The notes under the pieces are model-generated. The model saw nothing but the letters and a program-made list of their open reading frames with translations. It did not search any database and was not told the origin of the DNA. Both the position numbers and the translations under genes were made by a program. 64,000 bases of DNA from Apiospora phragmitis (lineage: Eukaryota > Ascomycota > Sordariomycetes > Amphisphaeriales > Apiosporaceae). Positions within the stretch are counted from its first letter, which is position 1, and every line of letters starts with the position of its first letter. The stretch lies in the NCBI GenBank assembly GCA_038363925.1, contig JAQQWL010000004.1:1612001-1676000 (forward strand). The letters are read 5' to 3'. This document shows positions 1-9,329 of this stretch, piece after piece.

Positions 1-1441
1 CCAGTCAATGAATAGCAACGCGCATGCGCTTGATGTTCTTCCAGTCAGCGTACAAAAGCACCTCGGTCATCTCGGTGTAATGATGGCATCCACATCCAAC
101 GGGAGAGACATGAAATCGCATTGGAAATCTAGAAAATTGGCCAATCAAAAGCATTGTTGCGTCAAGAATCAGAGTTCCAAGAGCAAGATGGAAAATTGGC
201 GTGGCACAATATGCATATGTCCTGCAATAGCGTATTGGTTTTCTTTTCTTTTCCGTCTTGCCAAGAGCAAGGCGCGAGAAAATCGTAAAATCGGATATCT
301 ACATGTACCTGAGTGGCGGTCGAGGAGCAATTATTATGGCTATGAAATAATATGCCAGTCCTGATTCCGTAGAACGTTTTCTTTCAGAGAGCGTAGTCAT
401 AAATTCTACGAGCTGCTTCGCGAACTGCCGCTCTGGAAGCTAAGGATCTGTCTGGTCTCAGGGTACCCTGCGTCGGATTCACCTGCAGACCGCGGAAGTC
501 TGACCTTCCCGCTCACCGAAAAATGGGGATGCCGGTAAGACATGGGAAGTCACGTTGGACAGCTCCCCTAGCTATACACTAGTCGCTGACCTCAATTGAT
601 TAATATCACTAATATGAGCCTTTATTACAACGCTCCCCCGGAATTTGATTCGCAAGTCAATTCCTCCATTGTCAATAAATCCAGCTGAGTACCAGGAACG
701 AATTGGCGGTGTAGAAAGGTCTGCCGGGCCTGTGTGATGTCATAACCTATGTCACGCTGGATTCCAGCTCTTCGCCCTGCAAATCGATAGTTGTGATAGG
801 CTCAGCTGAAGTGTCCCCAGATCTGATTTACCCCAGGGGGGAAAGACACGCGACCCAGATACAGGGAGGATCGGACGGAGACTCCTTTCGCCCCCTGATC
901 TGATGCGAGGTCACATGAACCATGCCTGTACACTCTGACCACGTCCGTCAAATAGAACAAACCCCGAATGTGTTTGTATGTCTTATCGAGGGATAGAGTA
1001 TTCCATGCTTTAGATTGAAACCAGCTTTATTCATACGTTGTTCGGCGGGTATGCCGGGTATCTAATGGTGACTTAACTATAAGCGTTGACGGCAACCTCG
1101 ATTGGAGTCATCATCATTGCCACCGTCCAGTTCATGTCAATCAACTGTCTTCACCCCCCTCTGGAGTGACCGCCTTCCATTCTGCGACAGTGATGATGCG
1201 GGAAAATCAAAATCATCGCGGTATAACTGCGTCTTGTTTATGACATGGTGCAGTGAAAAGGAAACGGGACGAATTAACAAACGCAAAGTCCACAGGACTA
1301 ACTCCTGCTTATTCGGCCTCTTTTTATGCCGCCTCAGGAAACTCCAATGCAATGCATTAATGGATACTGCCCATGTTTCCCCGAAGCCAATAATACAGTG
1401 TACAAGGGGTAAGTTCAGGAACCAGAGGATTAGTCGTCCCA
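1..1441. other. Intergenic, downstream of TAF14
   Basis: No gene is supported here. The open frames are short, lack family features and have no convincing splice partners. The stretch lies past the stop codon of the minus-strand TAF14 gene, so its right edge should hold that gene's 3' UTR. Confidence 0.6.
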
Positions 1442-2551
1442 CTAGGCCACCTTCTTCTGATCAACCTAGTAGAGTAGGTCAGTATAAGTATTGCGCGCAG
1501 TGGGACGGTGACTTACCAAGAAATCCCAGATCATGCGAGCCAGGTTGTCTGGCAGCGTGAAGAGATCAACTGAGAACTCGCCCATCTCCATGTCATTCTT
1601 CGTGTAGGTATCCTCGTTCTTGTGGTCGTGGATCATCTGGATGACGTGCAGCAGGTCGTCCTCGTCAAGCTTGGTCATGGCATCTGCCATCTTCTCGAAA
1701 TCCCACTGGTTTTTCCGCTTCTTGCCGTCGTTGGCCTTGCGAACCTTGTTGACCTTGGGATCCTCCTCGGTGCTAACGGGGCCGGTCTCGCGCAGGATGT
1801 TGAGCAGGGCCTGGGAAGGGTTCTTGAAGGTGACGGTCTGGAGAACTTCGTATCGGGGCGACTGGAAGTTGAGGTCGTGGTATACAGTGGTCTTACCACC
1901 CTTCTCGGTCGTGAACATGTCAATGGACATCTCGAACTCGCCCCATCCCTCATTCTTACAGGTGAACGGAGGCTCTGTGAAAGCTGCACGCACACTGTCA
2001 GTGATACAAAGACGCAAAAGGGAAGGCCCGGGTTTGCATGAGATTAGACGACGTACTCTGGTTGGGGTTGGCGAAGGACGGGTGGAGGTTGTAGGTAACC
2101 TTGGTGAAGCAATTGGCAGGATGCTCGCCACCTTCGGCGTCAGTGAGGAATATCTTAACGCTCCATTCCTTCATAGGAAACTCTGGCATAGGAGACTCCT
2201 TGTCACTGTACAGGAAGAATATTGTTAGGAGGCCGAACGTATGCGATGGCGGGTTGCGGCGCGTCGTGCGCGGAACGCGGTCTGACTTACATGTTGCGCT
2301 GCTCGGTAACGAGCTTGACCTTGCGCTGCAATGCCAGAATGTGTCAGCTAATTAATACGTCGCAACTCACTGGGTTTGCCGGAGGGAAGCGACGGATTTC
2401 TTACCTCGAGCTGCATCGTGGACGGACTGGAGGCTCGCTTTCGCTTGAGGCCTGCACTGTGATTCTCGGGTTCACTCCTGTCGTCCTCCAGTCGCCTCGA
2501 GGAGCGCGTACGAGTAGGCCGGGGCTGAGCAGCCTTGTTGCTTGAGGTCAT
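1442..2551 (-). CDS. TAF14: TAF14-like YEATS-domain protein
   Basis: The protein is an acyl-lysine-reading YEATS subunit that yeast Taf14 shares among TFIID, TFIIF, SWI/SNF, INO80 and NuA3; it acts in the nucleus. Five exons on the minus strand fit in phase: 2551-2405, 2325-2291, 2214-2057, 1983-1517 and 1465-1442, giving 276 residues (yeast Taf14 has 244). Residues 1-49 are a basic, Ser/Arg-rich leader. The YEATS fold runs from about residue 50 to 165, with KEWSVKIFL, the Tyr-Asn-Leu-His-Pro-Ser-Phe turn and the GWGEFE loop (residues 123-128) that forms the acyl-lysine pocket. A Lys-rich linker follows, then a C-terminal ET-like helical module (about 200-270: MADAMTKLDEDDLLHVIQMI). The start is the first ATG of the frame. 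The last coding exon is only 24 bases, and retention of intron 4 would swap the final eight residues for a 16-residue tail. Confidence 0.9.
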
Positions 2552-3281
2552 GTTGCCGGATCAAGGTTCTTCCGTAGAGTATCCTTGTGCGCTTTTTCTG
2601 GGGCTTGGATCCTTGCCAAGGATCTGTGCGTTCCGTCTGGAGTTTGTGCTTGATTCGTGATCCTGAAAGAGTCCGTGCGCCAAACTGATCAATGACCTGG
2701 GGTGGCTGAAGCTGCATTCAATGTGGAAAGTTGTGTGGGTGACGTGAGTGACGAGGGTGGGTAACGAGGATGAATAAGTCCGATTATTGTTAGTAGGTAG
2801 ATTGGCTTGAAGTGTTTCTACGTTCCGTTCAATATATCTGAGCTTCGGAGTTTTGTTATGCTCCTCCAGTTTATAAGATTCAGATACTCCCAGATGTCAA
2901 GACATCTCCGATAGATGGGTCGGGATTCTTCGTCGCTTTCAAATTCTCATCTAGCATTCAATGAAAGGTACAGACTCTTCACTTTCAGTAGAACGCTTCA
3001 AGTGAAACCGTGTACACGCAATCTGCAACTCAAAAGACTTCTTTGCTCGACTTGTCTAAGGCACCCTGATTTGCACGATTATTCGTCGGAATAAGCCACC
3101 ATTCACTAACCACAGTGTTTAAGCAGGCATCCGAGCCATCACAGCCGGAGATAGGGAGCAGGGGTTTTTTCTTTATTCTCCGTCATTATATAGCAGAGGC
3201 TGCCATCTAGCTTTTGTCTATCCATGGGACTTGCATGTATGGCAGTTGAATCTTTCTATGAGAATTTCGAATGTATCAGGT
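2552..3281. promoter_or_regulatory. Upstream region of TAF14
   Basis: This 730-base stretch contains no supported gene. It must include the TAF14 promoter and 5' UTR at its left side. I see no clear TATA box or other nameable motif. Confidence 0.4.
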
Positions 3282-3872
3282 ATGACAATCCCCCTTTTTG
3301 AGTTGAACATTGAGGGGTCACCTGCTCGTTGTGAGTCCTTCAGCTCTGATGGAGAAGGAACCCATCAGCTACCTTCATTCTTCTTATGAGATATCAATGC
3401 TTCTAAACACCATGACGATTCTGATTCGCAGAAGGGTCTCTTGGTTTACGTTGAACTCGAGAACTCATCCTGGTATCAAGACCCAGACTTGTGTTACAGT
3501 CTAAAACCGTGGCAGTACAGCAGAAAATCCAAAGATTGGTATAAAGAAGATATGGCCGACATCAGCGATGGTAACCCGCCACTACGACACAGGCTACCTG
3601 CCGCCCTTCGGCTTTTCCGATGTTGAATTTTAGAGCCTGGACCACATCGAGAACGAGTATGACTCCGAGGCCGTGGCCGGGACTCTCAAGGGTAACAACG
3701 GCTACGGACCCTGGAGGCGGTTGGAGGAGGCCACCCGGCATGCGTGTAGCGCAGCCCACGTGGAACACTATCGTCTTGAAGAACACATGAGAGCTTGGTT
3801 CAAAGTGTATAAAACCTCGAGTGTGAGTGTGTTATTAAGTTCTGATCAAGTCACTATCAAATCTATAAGTCT
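3282..3872 (+). pseudogene. Decayed protein-coding gene, family unknown
   Basis: A protein-like reading frame opens at ATG 3282 (MTIPLFELNIEGSPARCESF...). It meets an in-frame TGA about 36 codons later, continues in the same frame (DINASKHHDDSDSQKG, then VYVELENSSWYQDPDLCYS, then KDWYKEDMADISDGN), and then shifts frame near 3567. It resumes as RHYDTGYLPPFGFSDVEF, meets a TAG at about 3630, and runs on in frame as SLDHIENEYDSEAVAG and GNNGYGPWRRLEEATRHA to a stop at about 3874. The residue composition (many W, Y, D and G, few repeats) looks like a folded protein rather than random translation. Two stops plus a shift argue for a pseudogene. Unannotated introns could explain one of the stops. 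I do not recognise the family. Confidence 0.4.
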
Positions 3873-4112
3873 CTGATAACGCTAGATACAGCCCATTGCC
3901 CAGGCTTGTTGCGTCACCATTACTAAATTAAGCATGTCGAATTGGGATCATTCATTGTCTCTCTATTTTGATGTTGCATTGCTATTTGTTCCCAATTAGC
4001 CTTGCCATGGTCTTGCTCGAGCCCATCGAAAAGGGGCAACACATTGATTTACATATATTGATACATAAGTTCGACAATGTTGTAGGCAAACGTGGCCCGC
4101 AGATAATGCCAC

Positions 4113-5843
4113 CTAGCCCAGTATATCGCCCCCAAACCCAACGGGGCGTCTACGCCCATCGTTCTCGGGCAAGATCGCCAAGGCTTTGTACAGCTTGCCC
4201 ATGCCGTTGGGGCCGCGGTCCACCAGCCTCTGGCAAGCCTTCTCGATCTCGACCTTGTCGTTTCCTTGGCCTTGGACTTGACCGGCCCGCTTCGCCAGCA
4301 TGTCCGCGCGCTGCTTGATGCCCATGCCCTCGAGGAAGTCGGCCTGCTGGACGGGGCCGTGGACCTCGACGCCCTCGCTCGCCTTCATGGCCGCTTCGGC
4401 GATGGCGAGGAAGTCCACGTCGGCGCTGAGGTCGACAAGACCGGGCTCGCTGAAGGAGCTCACGCGCTGGTGCTGCTTGATGCCGCGGAGCGAGTTGACG
4501 GGGATCGTGTCGCTGGGGCCGTAGTCGAGGATGAGGGCGGCGCCGGAGGGCTTCTGCTTCGGATATTGTGGTGACCCGCCGATGCGAGTGGCGAAATCAG
4601 TAGCGTAGAGCGAAGCGTCTGGGCAGACCTCGATCACAGCATTGGGGGTGGACTTCAAGGCCCGGTAGCGGGATGATGTCTCGGGGAGGTAGAGGGAATG
4701 ACGGGTTGAGGAGGATGACAGTGTGAGCTGGAAGTCGGGAACAGGTCCTCCGTGCTGTTCCGCCTTGGGCGTACCAAGGGACTGATGGGTAGAGTCTGGC
4801 GGTGTAGGTGCGACAACCATTTCTCGCCACTGAAGGGTTGGCGATGTTGCGTTGGGTGTTCTCGGGTTTGGACCTGGGGTCGAAACAGGGGATGGGGTTT
4901 TTTGTGTGGGTGGAACCTCAACGACTTGGAATGCGTGGATGGGCAGAGCATCAAAGAACTCGTGTGCTACAATAAAAGGGGTACTGTCTGGCTTCTGGGG
5001 TATTGACTTGATAGTTTCAGTCCAGACGATGGGCAAGTCAGAATACTTGGAAGTGCTGTGGTGCCCTGATTTGGACTCTTGTGACTGCGCGCCTTCACCA
5101 CACAGCAGGTTCTTCTGTGCTTTCCTTAGCTCAGCACTGGCTTCCACCATGTATACTGCATCAATAGCGGAGGCCATGTCCTTGAAATTTCGAATCGTCT
5201 AGAAGTATGTTAGCAGGGCTGTCGTGGTGCTTGTAGTGATGCATCGTATATTCAAGATTGACCTACACGCAGGATATCATCCATCAAAGTACCTCTCCCA
5301 GGGCCGACTTCGATGAGCTCAACTCCCTGCTTGGGGCGGCCTTGGGACATCCATTCTGCAACAAACCAGATTCCGATAAGCTCTCCAAAGACCTGAGAGA
5401 TCTCAGGAGACGTGATGAAATCTCCCTTTCGACCGAACTGGTCACGGCCTTGTTCAATGGCTCCGGTATAGTAACCTCCAATATCTCCAGTAAGACACAT
5501 GCGCATGTAGCTAGCCAGAGGGATCGGGCCAGTGACCTATAAGAAGAAAGTTAGATACCAGATACTCCATTGAGAATAACAGAATCACCTTGATGGCCTC
5601 GGCTAGTTGTTTAGCCAAAGGGGTTGACCATTTGCGACCGCCATCTTCATCTTGTCTAAAGGCCGTTGTGGCACTGAAGCTTCTTGAGCTGCGGTGGAAG
5701 AAGCTAGGGGCAGCTGATATGGAGAGCCGGGAGACTCGGGTTTTCGGTAAAGTTCTCAGCCCTTGACGGGCTACCAAAGTAGCAATTGACCTCATCTTGG
5801 TCAAACTAGACATCACGACTTTTCCATGGCAGGTAGCTGGCAC
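4113..5843 (-). CDS. NDUFAF7: NDUFAF7/MidA-type mitochondrial protein arginine methyltransferase
   Basis: The family dimethylates an arginine of complex I subunit NDUFS2 in the mitochondrial matrix and is needed for complex I assembly. Three exons: 5843-5589, 5536-5267 and 5198-4113. The N-terminus is Arg/Ser-rich and lacks acidic residues, as expected for a mitochondrial presequence. The upstream-most ATG (5843) gives 536 residues; ATGs at 5813 (MSSLTKMRS) and 5795 ([11 protein letters not shown]) are equally credible and the last gives the cleanest presequence. Family motifs are the SAM-binding [18 protein letters not shown] at the end of exon 2, [18 protein letters not shown] before it, and [13 protein letters not shown] in exon 3. 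A Pro/Ser/Thr-rich insert of roughly 60 residues follows that motif. It is divergent from the kinase gene at 6235, with 391 bases between starts. Confidence 0.9.
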
Positions 5844-6234
5844 ATATCAGAATCAAGAAGAGAGACGGAGACAGAGCTATGATGAGAGGAGTGGTGTCGC
5901 ATCAAATTATTATGGGGACCGGAGCTCTGAAGCTAAAGCTTGGAGCTCAAGCTCTGCCGGCTTCAAAGCTGCGGCTACCCGAATCAGTGGGCAGGTTCAA
6001 TTGGCTAGGAGTTTAGGACGTACACTTCAGCTCCCTGAACAACCAAAAGTTTTGGACTGAGCATTTCCCGGTATCGCGAACTTGACGTAACACTTACTAC
6101 TCTTTGTGACAATCCAAATAGGCCGAATTTCCAAGTCACAACCTCCACCGCCAGCAACTAATTCTCGTACAAGCACTCGGGCAGCGGCGCCCAACTCGAG
6201 GGTGCCCTGGACGCTTATACATACGGCTTTCACC
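5844..6234. promoter_or_regulatory. Divergent promoter between NDUFAF7 and the CDK11-like kinase
   Basis: These 391 bases separate two start codons facing away from each other, so they must hold both promoters and both 5' UTRs. An in-frame ATG at 6106 would extend the kinase by 43 residues, but the ATG at 6235 has the better context (ACCATGG). Confidence 0.6.
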
Positions 6235-7752
6235 ATGGCGAGCAAATCACGATGGGCCGACACCGAAGAAGACGCTGAGCTGGAGGCGAAGCTCAAGCGC
6301 GAAAAGGAGGAGAAGAAGCGCCTCAAGGCCGAGAAGGCTCGCAAAGCCGCCGAAGAGGAACAGAAACGCATAGCCTCCAAGGCACAACAAGCTGCCGCAG
6401 CAGAACAACAAGCACAGCAAGAGCAAGGACGGTTACTAAACGAACCCCCTACGAAGCGGCGGCGGCTCACGCCCGATCGAGACGACGACAGGACGACTGA
6501 AAAGGGCAAAGGAAAAGACGACGGCAGCAGCAGCACGGGCGAGAGCAGCGCCAAGCTCCTGCGATTCGAGGCGCCGACGTGGAAGCCCACCGCCAGCGTC
6601 GAGAACTACGACAAACTGAACGACATCGAAGAGGGCACCTACGGCTGGGTAGCGCGCGCGAGAGACCTGCGGACCGGCAAAGTCGTCGCGCTGAAGCGGT
6701 TAAAGCTGGACGAGGCGACCGGTGGCGGAATCGCGACGACGGCGACGACGAGCCGCGTCGGCCTGCCCGAGACAGGGCTGCGCGAGATCCAGATCCTGAA
6801 GGACTGCTCGCACCGCAACATCGTCGGCCTGCACGAAGTCGTCATCAACGACGCCGCGGCCACCCACCCCAACCGCAAAGAGCCCATCGAGGCCGTCTTC
6901 CTGGTGCTCGAGTTCGTCGAGCACGACCTCAAGTCGATCCTCGAGGACATGGCGGAGCCCTTCCTGGCGTCCGAGGTCAAGACGCTGCTGCGGCAGCTGG
7001 GTGAGGGCGTCGCCTACCTGCACGCGCACTGGATCCTGCACCGCGACCTCAAGACGTCCAACCTGCTGCTCAACAACCGCGGGCAGCTCAAGATCGCCGA
7101 CTTCGGCATGGCGCGCTACGTCGGGGACCCGGCCCCGCCGAAGCTGACCCAGCTCGTCGTGACGCTGTGGTACCGCGCCCCCGAGCTGCTGCTGGGCGCG
7201 CCGACCTACGACGCCGCCGTCGACCTGTGGAGCGTTGGCTGCATCTTCGGCGAGCTGCTGGCGCGCGAGCCGCTGCTGCAGGGCCGCAACGAGGTCGACG
7301 CCCTGTCCAAGATCTTCGAGCTGTGCGGCGTGCCGACCGAGGAGACCTGGCCCGACTTCCGGCGCCTACCCAACGCGCGCAGCCTGCGGTTGCCCTCCGC
7401 CGCCAACGCCCCCGCCGCCGTGACGGCCAGCATGATCCGCGCCAAGTTTCCCCTCCTGACCGCGGCCGGCTGCCAGCTCCTCAACTCCCTCCTGTCCCTG
7501 GACCCGCGCAACCGCCCCTCCGCGGCCGACATGCTCCGCCACGAGTACTTCACCCAGGACCCCAAGCCCAAGCACGAGGCCATGTTCCCCACCTTCCCCA
7601 GCAAGGCCGGCCAGGAGCGGAGGCGGCGCAAAGAGACGCCCAACGCGCCCGGCAGGGGGCAGAAGGCGCCCGCCAGCGTCGACTTTAGCGGCATCTTCGC
7701 GGGCAGGGAGCGCGAAGAACGGGGCGGCGGGTTTAGTTTGCGGATGATCTGA
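6235..7752 (+). CDS. CDK11/CDK10-type cyclin-dependent protein kinase
   Basis: This is a serine/threonine kinase of the PITSLRE-like CDK group, linked in other eukaryotes to transcription, splicing and cell-cycle control in the nucleus. It is a single exon of 505 residues. Residues about 10-70 are a highly charged Glu/Lys/Ala helix, followed by a basic PTKRRRL stretch (nuclear-localisation-like). The kinase domain starts near residue 125: glycine loop EEGTYGWV (132-139), catalytic VALKRLK with Lys154, cyclin-binding helix LPETGLREIQIL (178-188, in place of PITSLRE), HRDLKTSN (269-276), DFG (289-291) and the T-loop VVTLWYRAPELLLG with Thr310. All catalytic residues are present. Third codon positions are strikingly GC-rich, which creates several long shadow frames on both strands. 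Confidence 0.92.
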   Translation: MASKSRWADTEEDAELEAKLKREKEEKKRLKAEKARKAAEEEQKRIASKAQQAAAAEQQAQQEQGRLLNEPPTKRRRLTPDRDDDRTTEKGKGKDDGSSSTGESSAKLLRFEAPTWKPTASVENYDKLNDIEEGTYGWVARARDLRTGKVVALKRLKLDEATGGGIATTATTSRVGLPETGLREIQILKDCSHRNIVGLHEVVINDAAATHPNRKEPIEAVFLVLEFVEHDLKSILEDMAEPFLASEVKTLLRQLGEGVAYLHAHWILHRDLKTSNLLLNNRGQLKIADFGMARYVGDPAPPKLTQLVVTLWYRAPELLLGAPTYDAAVDLWSVGCIFGELLAREPLLQGRNEVDALSKIFELCGVPTEETWPDFRRLPNARSLRLPSAANAPAAVTASMIRAKFPLLTAAGCQLLNSLLSLDPRNRPSAADMLRHEYFTQDPKPKHEAMFPTFPSKAGQERRRRKETPNAPGRGQKAPASVDFSGIFAGREREERGGGFSLRMI

Positions 7753-8398
7753 TGAGATCCGATGAACCAACCCGGACTGGGCTGAAGGAAAGTCACACAT
7801 AGCCTTAGAGTAGTACATAACTGCCTTCCCCTTTATCTGTGATATGCCTTTTAAATGATGCTGTCCATAATGAAGTCGAGATAAGAAGGGTTTATTCACT
7901 ACTACAAGCATCAACAGCAGCAGCAGCCGATGGTGTGGTTCAGACAGTAGAAGTCATTGATTAACACCCAGACAAAGTATAACGTCACTTGCAAAGGTTT
8001 TGGTAGGTGATCATATTAAGCTATGTGTCGGTAAAACATGCGTCCCACCAATGGCTCATATTTGTCTCTAGCAACAGTTGGTCATTTCCATATCTTGCGT
8101 TACTCTCCTAGGTTAGACACTTTCGTGTCTAGGAGATATGTTCTTTTTTTGTCGCCCCCAAATAGCCTCCCTGTCCTATCCTCACAAGCTATGTATAGCC
8201 CAAAATGCGGACCAACATCAAGTATTATAAACGCCCAATGCAACATATTCAACCCCAATTCTCCGTGCTCCGTATTACCAAATTTGTATGAGTTTACCCA
8301 AGATGCAGAGTAAGATGCTGCTGCCCTGATCATAATATGCACAGTTTGAAAAAGTTGTGGGAAAAGACAAGACGCTCCACGCTCAACCGGGTGTCGGT
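7753..8398. other. Convergent intergenic region
   Basis: Between the stop codons of the plus-strand kinase and the minus-strand DUF7137-type gene. It should hold both 3' UTRs. No gene or conspicuous repeat is seen. Confidence 0.5.
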
Positions 8399-9329
8399 CT
8401 ATAGCAGCTGACCGAAGCCGGCCACGAACCATGTGAAACTCAGTATCGTGATCACACTCATCGACACGGCGAAGCCCAAAGCCTTGGTATCAAGGCTGGC
8501 GGCGCCGTTGCAGGTCGCGCATTTCCACTCGTTCAGCGGCTGGTAGTCCTGGGGCTTGTACAGCCCGAACTTGAAGCCGTCAAATGTGGAGAGGTAGCCA
8601 GCTTCGGCCGTGGCTGAGACGGACGACTCGGCGTCGTAGATGATCAGGGTGTACTCCGCAGTCAGCAGCTGGTTCTGGACAGCTGTCTCCGCGTAGGAGT
8701 GCGTGTCCCAGGTGTAGCTGCCCTTGGTCTCGTAGGTCATGTTTTGCGTCAGAGTCCACGTCTTGGAGGCGGTGCTGCAAGAAACCAGGACATCGATGGC
8801 AGTGGGCGTAGCCTGCAGCGACGTATAGTTCCATCCCCAGGTGATGGTCTGACCAATCCTGTACAGCTGAGTTCCCAGAACCGGAGCGGGTGTCAGCATG
8901 GAAACACCGCCGGCGGGATCTTGCGGGTCAAACGTCTCGTGCGTCGGCGAAGTACTGTTGCCGGTATGCGTGGGCTTGGAGTCGCCGGACTTAGTTATGC
9001 CTCCCGTGTTCAGGTTTGTTGTTTGGGGCTCATCGCCTCCCGTAGTGGTCGATGGCGCGGGCTTGTCAGTAGCCGAGGGTTTGGCGTCGCTCTTTGGGTC
9101 CGCAGTCTTGGTGGGCGCTGGTGATGCAGTATCTGCGGTATCGTGTTAGTGTTTTGCTTGTGACTTTATTTGTGGAGAATCCTGTTACGCAACATACCTT
9201 TGGAGGGTTCATCTTGCCGTACGACAAGAGTATCGACATCAGGAAGCCAGCTCGGCCATGCTGAGGCAGTAGAAGAAGAAAGGCAATGGCAGTGGTCAAG
9301 ATTTGACCGAAGCTCATTGAGGCCCTCAT
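8399..9329 (-). CDS. DUF7137-type secreted or membrane-anchored protein (frame interrupted)
   Basis: Two exons: 9329-9198 and 9132-8399, with intron GTATGT...CGCAG between them. The start MRASMSFGQILTTAIAF looks like a signal peptide. The mature frame reads AWPSWLPDVDTLVVRQDEPSK, then a Ser/Thr/Pro-rich linker (mucin-like), and then a beta-rich domain with ITWGWNYTSL and TAIDVLVSC. A C-terminal hydrophobic segment (AVSMSVITILSFTWFVAGF) probably anchors it in the membrane. The signal peptide and the mature frame are one base out of register near 9279-9281, a T-run on the coding strand; adding one T restores a continuous protein. The alternative is a 46-base intron (GTCAAATC...CTCAG) that would delete the signal core. 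The family name is from memory of similar fungal proteins. Function unknown. Confidence 0.65.
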
